Counted from the first letter of the stretch, positions 25,703 to 36,705 are shown. The stretch is DNA of 64,000 bases from Psychromarinibacter sediminicola (GCF_029168335.1 NZ_JARGYC010000019.1:1-64000), one strand, 5' to 3'. Notes: generated from the sequence alone by a model not told the origin. Translations and numbers: made by a program.

Positions 25703-25731
25703 TTGACCCGACAAAAAGTGTCGGATTTAAC
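25703..25731 (+). promoter_or_regulatory. Promoter with an inverted-repeat operator ahead of the iron-binding protein gene
   Basis: TTGACC (25703-25708) and TTTAAC (25726-25731) are 17 bases apart. Between them CCGACA-AAAAG-TGTCGG (25708-25724) is a perfect 6-bp inverted repeat. A repressor bound there would block polymerase. The position and the gene suggest iron control, but the dyad does not match a Fur or Irr consensus I know. Confidence 0.5.
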
Positions 25732-25758
25732 CCTGCCGAACGCAACGAGGAGGTTCCG

Positions 25759-26757
25759 ATGATCCGCACGACACTTCTTGCCACCGCTGCAATCGCCGCC
25801 ACCCCGGCGCTGGCGGAGGTCAACGTCTACACCACGCGCCAGCCCGAGCTGATCGAACCGGTGATGGACGCCTTCACCGAGGAGACCGGCATCGAGGTCA
25901 ACCTCGCCTATATCGATTCCGGCATCGTCGAGCGCCTGCGCGCCGAGGGCGACCGTTCGCCCGCCGACCTGGTGATGACGGTGGACATCGCCAACCTGAA
26001 GCAGATCGTCGATGCCGGCGTCGTCCAGCCGGTCGACAGCGAGGTCCTGCAGGAGAACATCCCCGCCGAGCTGCGCGACACCGAGAACCGCTGGTTCGGC
26101 CTGACCACCCGCGCCCGCATCGTCTATGCCTCGAAAGAGCGCGTGGCCGACGGCGAGGTGACCACCTACGAGGATCTCGCCTCCGACACCTGGGAGGGGC
26201 GGATCTGCACCCGCTCGGGCACCCACAACTACAACCTCGCGCTGATGTCGGCGATGATCGCCCATCACGGCGAGGAGTACGCCAAGGAATGGGCCGCCGA
26301 CGTCAAGGACAACCTCGCCCGCAAGCCGCAGGGCAACGACCGCGCGCAGGTCAAGGCGATCTGGGCCGGCGAATGCGACATCTCGCTCGGCAACACCTAT
26401 TACATGGGCCTGATGGTCAATAACCCCGATCAGCAGGCCTGGGCCGACGCGGTGCGCATCGTCTTCCCCGAATTCGAGGATGGCGGCACCCATGTGAACG
26501 TCTCCGGCGTCGCCCTGACCCAGGCTGCGCCGAACGAGGACGAGGCGATCCGGCTGATGGAATACCTCTCCTCGCCCGAGGCGCAGTCGATCTATGCCGA
26601 GATCAACAACGAGTACCCGGTGCTGCCCTCGGCCGAGATCTCGGACCTGGTGGCCAGCTGGGGCGAGTTCACGCCGGACGATATCGACCTGACCACCGTG
26701 GCCGGCCACCGCGCCGACGCGCTGCGGATCATGGAAGAGGTCAACTTCGACGGCTGA
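25759..26757 (+). CDS. Ferric iron ABC transporter substrate-binding protein (FbpA/FutA type)
   Basis: 332 residues. Periplasmic protein that binds Fe(III) and hands it to an inner-membrane ABC permease. Signal peptide about residues 1-19 (cleavage after A-L-A). The start VNVYTTRQPELIEPVMDAFT and NTYYMGLMVNN with adjacent tyrosines (iron ligands) are typical. No permease or ATPase gene follows: the next gene is a nucleoside hydrolase after a terminator. So the transporter partners must be elsewhere. The gene has a regulated-looking promoter. Confidence 0.9.
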   Translation: MIRTTLLATAAIAATPALAEVNVYTTRQPELIEPVMDAFTEETGIEVNLAYIDSGIVERLRAEGDRSPADLVMTVDIANLKQIVDAGVVQPVDSEVLQENIPAELRDTENRWFGLTTRARIVYASKERVADGEVTTYEDLASDTWEGRICTRSGTHNYNLALMSAMIAHHGEEYAKEWAADVKDNLARKPQGNDRAQVKAIWAGECDISLGNTYYMGLMVNNPDQQAWADAVRIVFPEFEDGGTHVNVSGVALTQAAPNEDEAIRLMEYLSSPEAQSIYAEINNEYPVLPSAEISDLVASWGEFTPDDIDLTTVAGHRADALRIMEEVNFDG

Positions 26758-26764
26758 TCTCCGC

Positions 26765-26787
26765 GCGGGCCGTCCGCGGCCCGCTTT
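26765..26787 (+). terminator. Rho-independent terminator after the iron-binding protein gene
   Basis: An 8-bp perfect stem (GCGGGCCG with CGGCCCGC) with a TCCG tetraloop is followed by TTT, starting eight bases after the stop codon. This isolates the gene as a single transcription unit. Confidence 0.7.
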
Positions 26788-26820
26788 ACAATCCCCGCGC
26801 GGCGGCTCAGGGTCCGCGCC

Positions 26821-27762
26821 ATGAGCCGCCGCAAGATCATCATCGACACCGACCCGGGCCAGGACGACGCCATCGCGATCCTGCTGGCGCTGGCCAGCCC
26901 CGACGCGCTGGAGCTGTTGGGCATCACCTGCGTCGCGGGCAACGTCCCCCTGCCCCTTACCGCCGAAAATGCCCGCAAGGTCTGCGAGTTGGCGGGCAAG
27001 GTTGATGTGCCCGTCTATGCCGGCTGCGAGGCCCCCATGGCGCGCAAGTTGGTCACGGCAGAGCATGTCCACGGCAAGACCGGCCTCGACGGTGCCGACC
27101 TGCCGCCCCCGACGATGCCCCTGCAGGACACCCACGCCGTCGACTTCCTGATCGACACGCTGCGCCGCGCGCCGGCGGGCAGCGTCACGCTCTGCCCGCT
27201 GGGGCCGCTGACCAATATCGGCACCGCCTTCGCCCGCGCCCCCGACATCGTGGACCGCGTGCAGCAGATCGTGCTGATGGGCGGCGCCTATTTCGAGGTG
27301 GGCAACATCACCCCGGCGGCCGAGTTCAACATCTACGTCGACCCGGAAGCCGCTGACAGGGTTATGACATCCGGCGTCGACATCGTCGTGTCGCCGCTCG
27401 ACGTCACGCACAAGGCGCTGACCACGCGGCCCCGGATCGAGGCGTTCCGGGCGCTCGGCACCAGGATCGGCGAGGCCGTCGCCGGCTGGACCGACTTCTT
27501 CGAGCGCTTCGACATGGAGAAATACGGCCAAGACGGCGCGCCGCTGCACGACCCGACCGTCATCGCCTACCTGCTGCAGCCCGAGCTGTTCACCGGCCGC
27601 CGCATCAATGTCGAGATCGAGACGCAGTCCGACCTGACCCGCGGCATGACCGTCGCCGACTGGTGGCGCGTGACCGACCGCCCGGCCAACGCGCTGTTTC
27701 TGGGCGATATCGACGCGACCAGCTTCTATTCCCTGCTGACCGAAAGGCTGGCCCGCCTGTGA
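26821..27762 (+). CDS. Nucleoside hydrolase (IUNH family)
   Basis: 313 residues. It cleaves the N-glycosidic bond of ribonucleosides, giving ribose and a free base, for nucleoside salvage. The calcium-binding motif IIIDTDPGQDDAIAILLALA is at the start, and LCPLGPLTNIGTAFARAPDI, VLMGGAYFEVGNITPAAEFN and an H-D-P-T near residue 240 are intact. Purine/pyrimidine preference cannot be told. The stop overlaps the GTG of a GNAT gene (GTGA). Confidence 0.92.
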   Translation: MSRRKIIIDTDPGQDDAIAILLALASPDALELLGITCVAGNVPLPLTAENARKVCELAGKVDVPVYAGCEAPMARKLVTAEHVHGKTGLDGADLPPPTMPLQDTHAVDFLIDTLRRAPAGSVTLCPLGPLTNIGTAFARAPDIVDRVQQIVLMGGAYFEVGNITPAAEFNIYVDPEAADRVMTSGVDIVVSPLDVTHKALTTRPRIEAFRALGTRIGEAVAGWTDFFERFDMEKYGQDGAPLHDPTVIAYLLQPELFTGRRINVEIETQSDLTRGMTVADWWRVTDRPANALFLGDIDATSFYSLLTERLARL

Positions 27763-28220
27763 CCGCCCGAATGCACCTCGCGGATGCGGACGATCTCGAC
27801 CGCCTCCTGCCGCTCGTCGCCGCCAGCCATGCCCACGAGGGCATCGAACAGGACGACGCCACCCGCCGCGCCGCGCTGGCGCCGCTGCTGGAGGGCTCGC
27901 CGCACGGCGCGATCTGGCTGATCGGGCCGCGCCGCGCGCCCGTCGGCTTCATCGCCATCTCCTTCGGCTGGTCGATCGAGATGGGCGGCCTGGACGGCTT
28001 CGTGGACGAGTTCTTCATCCGCGAAAGCGTGCGCGGCCGCGGCGTCGGGACCGAGGTTCTGATGGGCCTGCTGCCGCAGCTGGCGCAGGCCGGCGTCACG
28101 GCGCTGCACCTGGAAGTCGGCCGCGACAACGACCGCGCCCGCAAGCTCTATGAAAAGCGCGGCTTCCGGATGCGCGAGGGCAACAGCCTCATGACCTGGC
28201 GCGCGCGACCGATGTCATGA
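27759..28220 (+). CDS. GNAT family N-acetyltransferase
   Basis: 153 residues from a GTG overlapping the nucleoside hydrolase stop; an ATG four codons later is an alternative. The acetyl-CoA loop RGRGVGTEVL and the later ALHLEVGRDNDRARKLYEKR with GFRMREG are standard GNAT features. Substrate unknown. It is co-translated with nucleoside hydrolase and ends 5 bases from the convergent CBS gene. Confidence 0.85.
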   Translation: MTARMHLADADDLDRLLPLVAASHAHEGIEQDDATRRAALAPLLEGSPHGAIWLIGPRRAPVGFIAISFGWSIEMGGLDGFVDEFFIRESVRGRGVGTEVLMGLLPQLAQAGVTALHLEVGRDNDRARKLYEKRGFRMREGNSLMTWRARPMS

Positions 28221-28225
28221 GCGCC

Positions 28226-28762
28226 TCATAGCGCCATCAGCACGACCATCATCAGGATCAGGTACAGCAGGATCCCGCCGCCGATCAGCACATAGGTGAA
28301 GTTGCGGCTGAGCGACGCCCTGGCGATCTGCCGGCCCTGGTGGAGCAGGTCGGGCCATGTATAGCTGACGAAGTCGCCCTGCGTGAACACCGCCTTGATC
28401 CGGCCCTCCGCATCCACCACGGGCAGCCGGCGGAAGCGTTCGTTCGACATCATCCGCAGCCAGTTCAGCAGGTCGTCGGTCTCGCGTGCCAGCCGCAGCT
28501 CGGTGGTCATCACCTCCGACAGCGGCGTGGTCTGCGGGTCGCGCTTGCCGTCGACGACCTTGCGCATCACGTCGCGCTCGGTCATCAGCCCGACGGGCTT
28601 GTTGTCGCCGTCCACCACGATGACCGAGCCGTAGTTATGGGCGTTCATCGCGGTCACGGCCTCGGCGACCGTGGCCTCGGGCGGCCGGGTCAGCGGGTCG
28701 GGTTTCGTGTCGTATTCGGCGCGGTCCATCAGCCGCATGCCGGGGCGGGGCGAGTCCTGCAT
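28226..28762 (-). CDS. CBS-domain protein with a C-terminal membrane segment
   Basis: 178 residues from the ATG at 28762, which has GGAGG five bases upstream. Two CBS motifs form a Bateman module that senses adenine nucleotides (AVTAMNAHNYGSVIVVDGDN and the later RFRRLPVVDAEGRIKAVFT). The last ~22 residues (YVLIGGGILLYLILMMVVLM) are one transmembrane helix, so the sensor is tethered to the membrane by its tail. What it controls is unknown. Divergent from selO. Confidence 0.82.
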   Translation of the reverse strand: MQDSPRPGMRLMDRAEYDTKPDPLTRPPEATVAEAVTAMNAHNYGSVIVVDGDNKPVGLMTERDVMRKVVDGKRDPQTTPLSEVMTTELRLARETDDLLNWLRMMSNERFRRLPVVDAEGRIKAVFTQGDFVSYTWPDLLHQGRQIARASLSRNFTYVLIGGGILLYLILMMVVLMAL

Positions 28763-28878
28763 CGGATCCTCCATCATGGTTTGGTGGCTTGTACGGGGCG
28801 CCGGGATACATAGATCAGTCATGAGACTGGCCCGGGCCCAAGCGCGCCGGGTCGCATGAAACAACGCCCGCCGGACCG

Positions 28879-30312
28879 ATGAACCTGCACGTCCCCTTCG
28901 ACAACAGCTACGGCCGCCTGCCGGACCGCTTCTTTACCCGCATCGCGCCCACGCCGGTGACGGACCCGTCGCTGATCGCCCTGAACGATCCGCTCGCCCG
29001 CGACCTCGGGCTCGACCCGAAGGCGCTGCGCGCCCCCGACGGGGTCGCCGCGCTGGCCGGCAACGCGGTGCCCGAGGGCGCCGACCCGCTGGCGCAGGCC
29101 TATGCCGGCCACCAGTTCGGCGGGTTCTCGCCGCAGCTCGGCGACGGCCGCGCGATCCTGCTGGGAGAAGTGCTGGATTCCAACGGGATACGCCGCGACA
29201 TTCAACTGAAGGGCTCGGGCCCCACGCCGTATTCCCGGATGGGCGACGGCCGCGCCTGGGTCGGGCCCGTCCTGCGCGAATACATCGTGTCCGAGGCGAT
29301 GCACGCGCTCGGCATCCCCACCACCCGCGCCCTCGCGGCCGTCGCCACGGGCGAGCCGGTGGTGCGCGAGCGCCCGTTCCCCGGCGCCGTCCTGACCCGC
29401 GTCGCCTCCAGCCATATCCGCGTCGGCACCTTCCAGTTCTTCGCCGTGAGGGAAGACGCGGAAGCCATTGAAAAGCTGACGCAATACGTGATCGAGCGGC
29501 ACTACCCCGACGCCACCGACGCGCTCGACCTGCTGAACCGCGTGATCGCGCGGCAGGCCCGGCTGGTGGCGCAGTGGATGGGCGTGGGCTTCATCCACGG
29601 CGTGATGAACACCGACAACACCCATGTCGCCGGCGAGACCATCGACTATGGCCCCTGCGCCTTCATGGATGCCTATCACCCGGGCAAGGTGTTCTCGTCG
29701 ATCGACCAGTTCGGCCGCTATGCCTATGGCAAGCAACCGGAAATCGCCGTGTGGAACCTCGCCCAGTTCGCCACCGCGATCCTGCCGCTGATCGACGCGG
29801 ATCGCGACACCGCCATCGAGAAGGCAACCGAGGCGGTCCATCGCTTCCCCGATCTCTATGCCGACGCCTGGGCGGAGATCTTCCGCGCCAAGATCGGCCT
29901 GGCCACGGCGGAGCCCGAGGACATCAAGCTGATCGAGCGGCTGCTAACCAGCATGGCCACGCTCGGCGCCGATTTCACCAACACCTTCCGCGCCCTGTCC
30001 GGCGACGACCCCGCCGCCGCCTTCGCCGAGCGCGAGGCGTTCGACGCCTGGGCCCCCGACTGGCACGCGCGGCTGGAGCGGGACGGCCAGGGCTGGCCCG
30101 CGCAGAAGGCGCTTATGGAGCGGACGAACCCCGCCGTCACCCCGCGCAACCACCGCATCGAACAGGCGATTTCCGCGGCCGTGAAAGGCGATTACAGCCC
30201 GTTCTTCAAGCTGAACGAGGTGCTGGCCACGCCCTTCGCGCTGTCCGAGCCCGCCTATGCCGATCCGCCGAAGGCCGACGAGGAGGTCCGCCGGACCTTC
30301 TGCGGCACCTGA
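28879..30312 (+). CDS. selO: Protein adenylyltransferase SelO (YdiU family pseudokinase)
   Basis: 477 residues. SelO-family proteins have an inverted kinase fold and transfer AMP to protein side chains. Hallmarks: [20 protein letters not shown] (nucleotide loop), [20 protein letters not shown], and an H-G-V-M-N-T-D-N catalytic loop at about residues 240-250, with the metal-site aspartate in [13 protein letters not shown]. The C terminus ends TFCGT, keeping the conserved cysteine that aligns with the selenocysteine of eukaryotic homologues. Length is normal. Confidence 0.92.
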   Translation: MNLHVPFDNSYGRLPDRFFTRIAPTPVTDPSLIALNDPLARDLGLDPKALRAPDGVAALAGNAVPEGADPLAQAYAGHQFGGFSPQLGDGRAILLGEVLDSNGIRRDIQLKGSGPTPYSRMGDGRAWVGPVLREYIVSEAMHALGIPTTRALAAVATGEPVVRERPFPGAVLTRVASSHIRVGTFQFFAVREDAEAIEKLTQYVIERHYPDATDALDLLNRVIARQARLVAQWMGVGFIHGVMNTDNTHVAGETIDYGPCAFMDAYHPGKVFSSIDQFGRYAYGKQPEIAVWNLAQFATAILPLIDADRDTAIEKATEAVHRFPDLYADAWAEIFRAKIGLATAEPEDIKLIERLLTSMATLGADFTNTFRALSGDDPAAAFAEREAFDAWAPDWHARLERDGQGWPAQKALMERTNPAVTPRNHRIEQAISAAVKGDYSPFFKLNEVLATPFALSEPAYADPPKADEEVRRTFCGT

Positions 30313-30331
30313 CGGCGCGGGACCGGGACGG

Positions 30332-31156
30332 GTGCGGCTGGCCAGCTACAACATTCGCAAGTGCATCGGCCTCGACCGACAGCGCGATCCGGGGCGGATT
30401 CTGCATGTGATCAACCATTTGCAGGCCGACGTGGTGGTGCTGCAGGAAGCCGACAAGCGCCTGGGCGCGCGCCCCGCCGCGCTGCCGCGCGAGATGGTGG
30501 AGGCGGAGACCGACTTCACCGCCGTCGACCTGGCCGGCAACGCCGTCTCGCTCGGCTGGCACGGCAACGCGGTGCTGGTGCGGCGCGGGCTGGAGATCAC
30601 CGGCACGGCCCGGCTCGACCTGCCCGGCACCGAGCCGCGCGGCGCCGTCGCGGTGGAAATCGCGGGCTGCCTGCGCATCGTCGGCGTGCATCTCGGCCTG
30701 ATGCGCCGTGACCGGCGGCGACAGCTGTCCCGCATCGCGCGCCGGTTCCACGACGACATGCCCACGGCGATCCTCGGCGACTTCAACGAATGGCGGGCCA
30801 AGGCGGGGCTGGAGGCGCTCGACGACCGTTTCCGCGTCCATTCCCCGGGCCGCAGCTTTCACGCCGCGCGCCCCGTCGCGGCGCTCGACCGCGTCGCGCT
30901 GTCGCGCGATCTGACGCTGACGGATGCCGGCGTGGCCGAGGATCAGCCCGCCCGCATCGCCTCGGATCACCTGCCGGTCTGGGCCGACATAGCCGATGCC
31001 CGCGGCGGCCGGTTGATCAGCACGATCCCCGCGGCCACCAGCGCCAGCGACACCCAGAGCGACCAGGTCACCGCCTCGCCCAGAAGCAGCCAGCCGAAGA
31101 TCACCCCCACCACCGGCGCCACGAAGCTGAACGACGCCACGCCGGAGGCCGGGTAG
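30332..31156 (+). CDS. Endonuclease/exonuclease/phosphatase (EEP) family protein with unusual C-terminal extension
   Basis: 274 residues from a GTG at 30332. The start RLASYNIRKCIGLDRQRDPG, then QEADKRLG, LGDFNEWRAK, and the end SDHLPVWADI are the EEP (DNase I-like) metal and catalytic motifs. Activity could be nuclease or phospholipid/phosphoester hydrolase. The fold normally ends near SDHLPV; here about 55 further residues follow with no family likeness (Ser/Thr/Ala/Pro-rich), encoded by DNA that on the other strand is the 3-prime end of the exporter gene. The stop may have been lost. Confidence 0.75.
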   Translation: MRLASYNIRKCIGLDRQRDPGRILHVINHLQADVVVLQEADKRLGARPAALPREMVEAETDFTAVDLAGNAVSLGWHGNAVLVRRGLEITGTARLDLPGTEPRGAVAVEIAGCLRIVGVHLGLMRRDRRRQLSRIARRFHDDMPTAILGDFNEWRAKAGLEALDDRFRVHSPGRSFHAARPVAALDRVALSRDLTLTDAGVAEDQPARIASDHLPVWADIADARGGRLISTIPAATSASDTQSDQVTASPRSSQPKITPTTGATKLNDATPEAG

Positions 31157-31878
31157 AACTTCAATAGCCAGAACCAGGACAGAAAGCCGACCGCGACGAC
31201 CGCGACCTGAAACGCGATGCCAAGCGTCATCCACGGCTCGAAATCGCGGATGAACGGCCCGAAGAACAACGCCGCGACCATCAGGATCGGCGCCGAGACG
31301 GCGACCTGCCACATCAGCTGCATCTCCGGCGCCACGCGCGAGAACGGCGATATCTTGGTCAGCAGCGCGATGCTCGCCCAGCCGAGCGCCGCCGCCAGCG
31401 CCAGCATGTCGCCCAGCAGGCTCGCCTCGCCGCCGCCCGGCCGGTCCAGAAGCGCCCAGGCCACGCCCGCCATGGCCAGCGCTAGCCCCGCCGACTTGCG
31501 CCGCGTCAGCCGGTCGCCCGGCACCAGCAGATGCGCCGCCAGCGCCAGCCAGACCGGCATCGAGTAGAAGATCACCGAGGTCCGCGCCACCGTCGTCAGG
31601 TCCAGCGCGACGAACAGGAACAGGAACTCGACGGCAAAGACCACGCCCATCGCCAGCCCCGAGGGGACCGAGCCGGGCATGACCCGCACCGGCTTGCCGC
31701 GCAGCCGCATCCAGACCAGCAGGCACAGCACCACCAGGACCGAGCGCAGCCCGGCGTTGAACACCGGCTGCAGCCCGCCGTTCACCACCTTCACCACGAC
31801 CTGGTTCAGCCCCAGCGCCGAGGTGAAGCCGATCAGCGACACGGCGCCGAACATGTCGATATGGTCCTTGCGCTCCAT
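30967..31878 (-). CDS. EamA/DMT superfamily transporter
   Basis: 303 residues. About ten hydrophobic segments in two EamA repeats, as in drug/metabolite exporters of the RhaT type. The start (MFGAVSLIGFTSALGLNQVV) and the end VTWSLWVSLALVAAGIVLIN are typical. The ATG at 31878 has GGGAGG four bases upstream. The substrate is unknown. It overlaps the extension of the EEP gene by 190 bp tail to tail. Confidence 0.85.
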   Translation of the reverse strand: MERKDHIDMFGAVSLIGFTSALGLNQVVVKVVNGGLQPVFNAGLRSVLVVLCLLVWMRLRGKPVRVMPGSVPSGLAMGVVFAVEFLFLFVALDLTTVARTSVIFYSMPVWLALAAHLLVPGDRLTRRKSAGLALAMAGVAWALLDRPGGGEASLLGDMLALAAALGWASIALLTKISPFSRVAPEMQLMWQVAVSAPILMVAALFFGPFIRDFEPWMTLGIAFQVAVVAVGFLSWFWLLKFYPASGVASFSFVAPVVGVIFGWLLLGEAVTWSLWVSLALVAAGIVLINRPPRASAMSAQTGR

Positions 31879-31963
31879 GTCGCCTCCCTTGCCGGGCGCG
31901 TCGCCGGTTCCGGGCGCCCGCGCGCCGTGCTAAGGGACCGGAAAACGGCAGGCGGGACAAGAC

Positions 31964-33217
31964 ATGACGGCCCTTCAGATCGCAGCCCTGCTGATCGTGC
32001 TCGCCGCGGCCTTCGGGGCGGTCAATTATTTCGTCCTGAAACTGCCCTCCTCCATCGGCATCCTCGTCGTGGCGCTCTTCGCGTCGGTCGCGGTCATGGG
32101 CCTCGACGCCGCGCTGCCGATGATCGACATGACGAGCGCCATCCGGTCGGAAGTGATGGAGATCGAGTTCTCCGAGGCGCTGCTGGAGGGGATGCTGGGC
32201 CTTCTGCTCTTCGCCGGCGCGCTGCATGTGAAGCTGTCGGACCTGCGCGACCAATGGCGGGTGGTGCTCTTGATGGCGACCATCGGCGTCGGGCTGTCCA
32301 CCGTGATCGCCGGGGTCGGCTTCATGTGGATCGCGGGCGCGCCGCTGCTGATCGCGCTGGTCTTCGGCGCGCTGATCTCGCCCACCGACCCGGTCGCGGT
32401 GCTGGGCGTGCTGCGCGAGGCGGCGCTGCCGAAGACGCTGGAGACCAAGATCGCCGGCGAATCGCTGTTCAACGACGGGGTCGGCTATGTCGTCTTCCTG
32501 GTGCTCGTGGGCATCGCCTTCCCCTCGGGCGGCCACGGCGCGGCCGAGGATCCGCTGGCCGGCGCGGCGCTCCTCTTCGCGCAGGAGGCGGCGGGCGGCG
32601 CGGTGCTGGGCTGCGTGCTGGGCTGGCTGACCTTCCGGGTGATGCGGCGCATCGACGACTACTCGCTGGAGGTGCTCCTGACCCTGGCGCTGGCCTTCGG
32701 CGGCTACGAGCTGGCCGTCTACCTGCACGTCTCGGCGCCGATCATGGCGGTCTGCGCGGGGCTATTGATCGGCGATATCGGCACACGGCACGGGATGAGC
32801 GCCCAGACCCGCGACTATGTCGACGCCTTCTGGAAGCTGATCGACGAGATCCTGAACGCCGTGCTGTTCCTGATGATCGGGGTCGAGGTCTTCGCCGTCG
32901 CCTTCTCGCTCGACGCGGTGATCGCGGGGGCGCTGTCGATCGCGCTGGCGCTGGCGGCGCGGCTGGCGGCGGTGGCGGTGCCGGTCCTGCTGCTGAGACC
33001 GTTCCGCGGCTTTTCGCGCGGGACGATCCCGATCATGACCTGGGGCGGGCTGAAGGGTGGCATCTCGGTCGCGCTGGCGCTGTCGCTGCCGGACGGCGAC
33101 TGGAAGCCGCTGATTCTCACCTGCACCTACATGGTCGTGGTGTTCTCGATCATCGTGCAGGGGCTGACCGTCGGCCGCCTCGCCATGCGGCTGGGGCGCG
33201 AGCCGGAGATGGTGTGA
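31964..33217 (+). CDS. Sodium:proton antiporter, CPA1/NhaP family
   Basis: 417 residues with about 12 membrane helices. CPA1 antiporters exchange Na+ or K+ for H+ to hold pH and ion balance. The ion-binding stretches FGALISPTDPVAVLGVLREA and AGESLFNDGVGYVVFLVLV (N-D motif) are intact, as is IPIMTWGGLKGGISVALALS. It lacks a large cytoplasmic tail. A strong hairpin follows the stop. Confidence 0.9.
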   Translation: MTALQIAALLIVLAAAFGAVNYFVLKLPSSIGILVVALFASVAVMGLDAALPMIDMTSAIRSEVMEIEFSEALLEGMLGLLLFAGALHVKLSDLRDQWRVVLLMATIGVGLSTVIAGVGFMWIAGAPLLIALVFGALISPTDPVAVLGVLREAALPKTLETKIAGESLFNDGVGYVVFLVLVGIAFPSGGHGAAEDPLAGAALLFAQEAAGGAVLGCVLGWLTFRVMRRIDDYSLEVLLTLALAFGGYELAVYLHVSAPIMAVCAGLLIGDIGTRHGMSAQTRDYVDAFWKLIDEILNAVLFLMIGVEVFAVAFSLDAVIAGALSIALALAARLAAVAVPVLLLRPFRGFSRGTIPIMTWGGLKGGISVALALSLPDGDWKPLILTCTYMVVVFSIIVQGLTVGRLAMRLGREPEMV

Positions 33218-33224
33218 AACGAGA

Positions 33225-33255
33225 CCGCGCGGCCGGGGGACGACCGGCCGCGCGG
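33225..33255 (+). terminator. Strong hairpin terminator after the antiporter gene
   Basis: A perfect 12-bp GC stem (CCGCGCGGCCGG with its complement) with a 7-base loop starts seven bases after the antiporter stop. No T-run follows. The remaining 33256-33386 bases show no gene. Confidence 0.65.
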
Positions 33256-33386
33256 TGGGCGCCTGTCGGGCGGGGACGAAACCCGGGCGCCTTGCTGCTC
33301 TGCCGATATCGGGGACGAGGGGAGGAGGCAGGCAGCGAAGAAAGGATTAGGTGATGAAATGACTTTGGGAGGAACCTTTCGAACGG

Positions 33387-33509
33387 TCAGCTTCTGCGGA
33401 TCGGGCCCGCGGCGCGGCCGGCCTTGCGATCCGGCCGGATCAGCCCGTAGGCGGCGACCAGCGGCAGGCAGCCGCAGCCCAGAAGGACGATGGCGATGGT
33501 GGCGGTCAT
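33387..33509 (-). CDS. 40-residue single-pass membrane miniprotein
   Basis: The frame reads M-T-A-T-I-A-I-V-L-L, then GCGCLPLVAAYGLIRPD, then a basic tail ending R-R-S. One transmembrane helix (about residues 3-23) and a positively charged C terminus are plain. GGGAGA lies six bases before the ATG. It has two cysteines in the helix. Too short to match a family by eye. It sits alone between the antiporter terminator and the fur promoter, and is transcribed divergently from fur. Protein-level evidence is needed. Confidence 0.5.
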   Translation of the reverse strand: MTATIAIVLLGCGCLPLVAAYGLIRPDRKAGRAAGPIRRS

Positions 33510-33667
33510 GGCGTGTCTCCCTTTCGGTCTCTCCGGGCCTTCCCGGCCGGTTTCAGGGATAGGACGCGCGGGGCCCCGCCCCGGTTCAAACTTTTTTCGC
33601 GGATTTCTTCGCGGGCTTTCCGACCGCCCGCGAGTGTCCTAAACCGAGGCCCGACGCAGGAGGCACG

Positions 33668-34084
33668 ATGTCCGACACCATTCTCGACCGCTGCGAGTCC
33701 AAGGGGCTTCGGATGACCGACCAGCGCCGCGTGATCGCGCGGGTGCTGCAGGACTCGCAGGACCACCCCGATGTCGAGGAGCTTTACGCCCGCGCCAGCG
33801 CCGCCGACCCGCGCATCTCGCTGGCCACGGTCTATCGCACCGTGAAGCTGTTCGAGGAGGCAGGCATCATCGAGAAGCTGGAATTCGGCGACGGCCGCGC
33901 CCGCTATGAGGATGCCGAGCGCGACCACCACGACCACCTGATCGACATGCAGACCGGCGCCGTGATCGAGTTCTGCGACCCCGAGATCGAGGCGCTGCAG
34001 GAGAAGATCGCCGACAAGCTGGGCTACGAGCTGCGCGGCCACCGGCTGGAGCTTTACGGCGTGCCGCGGAAGTCGCGCAAGTGA
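33668..34084 (+). CDS. Fur-family transcriptional regulator
   Basis: 138 residues. Winged-helix repressor of the Fur/Mur/Irr/Zur superfamily. N-terminal DNA-binding region LRMTDQRRVIARVLQDSQDH and SLATVYRTVKLFEEAGIIEK; metal site HHDHLIDMQTGAVIEF. The structural C-terminal CXXC pairs of Zur are absent, as in alphaproteobacterial Fur/Mur. In Rhodobacterales this type usually senses iron or manganese. Good ribosome binding site (AGGAGG). The stop overlaps the next gene (GTGA). Confidence 0.88.
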   Translation: MSDTILDRCESKGLRMTDQRRVIARVLQDSQDHPDVEELYARASAADPRISLATVYRTVKLFEEAGIIEKLEFGDGRARYEDAERDHHDHLIDMQTGAVIEFCDPEIEALQEKIADKLGYELRGHRLELYGVPRKSRK

Positions 34085-34990
34085 GCGCGCCCGACGCGCC
34101 CGCCGTCGAGCGCCCGATGCAGCTGATGCGCGGCATCGGGCTGATGGTGCTGGCGATGGCGCTCCTGGCGCTGTCGGACATGTTCATCAAGGCCGCCACC
34201 CGCGGCGGCCAGCCCCCCGGCCAGGTGCTGCTGCTGATGACGGTGGGCGGCACCGTCTTCTTCGTCCTGATCGCGAGGATCCAGGGCGCGCAGCTTCTCA
34301 GCCGCGCGATGCTGCACCCGGCGGTGCTCTGGCGCAACCTGTTCGAGGTGGTGGGCAGTATCGGCCTGGTCCTCGGCCTGACCTACGTGCCGCTGTCGCA
34401 ATTCGCCGCGATCATGCAGATGGCGCCGCTGATCGTCGTCATCGGCGCCGCGACGATCCTGAAGGAACCCGTCGGCGCGCGCCGCTGGATGGCGGTGGCG
34501 GCCGGGATCGTCGGCATGCTGCTGGTCGTCCGCCCGGGGATGGAGGGCTTCACCCCCACCGCCTTCTTCGCGCTGATGGGCGTGTCCGGTCTCGCCCTGC
34601 GCGACCTGGTCACCCGGCTGTCGCCGCCCGGCATCCCCTCGATCTCGCTGTCGACCTGGGGCTTCGCCGTCACCATACCGTTCGGCGCGGTGCTGATGGC
34701 GCTGATGGGCGACGCGCCGCGCTGGTCCGGCCCGGCGATGTGGCATGTGGCCGGGGCCGTCGTGGTCACCGCGCTGGGCTATTATTCGCTCACCGTGGCG
34801 ATGCGCGTGGCCCCGGTCTCGGTCGTGGCGCCGTTCCGCTATGCCAGGCTGGTCTTCACCATGGGCCTCGGCATACTGGTCTTCGGCGAGCGGCCCGACG
34901 CGCTGACCCTGCTCGGTGCCGCGATCATCCTGGTCGCCGGGCTCTACACCTTCCTGCGCGAACGCCAACTGGCCCGCCGCCTGCGCCGAG

Positions 34991-35016
<26 letters not shown>
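34081..35016 (+). CDS. EamA/DMT superfamily transporter
   Basis: 311 residues from a GTG overlapping the fur stop, so co-translated with the regulator. Ten predicted helices in two EamA repeats (QVLLLMTVGGTVFFVLIARI, AVVVTALGYYSLTVAMRVAP, LTLLGAAIILVAGLYTFLRE). The cargo is unknown. Its tail overlaps the cytochrome c gene by 26 bases on the other strand. Unlike the exporter at 30967-31878 it lacks close sequence similarity to it. Confidence 0.85.
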
Positions 35017-36683
<1,667 letters not shown>

Positions 36684-36705
36684 TCGCGGGGCCGGGCGCG
36701 GGGCC

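Noticed and set aside
33560-33660. A tRNA suggested by GGTTCAAAC near 33580
   Set aside because: No acceptor, D or anticodon stems can be drawn around it.
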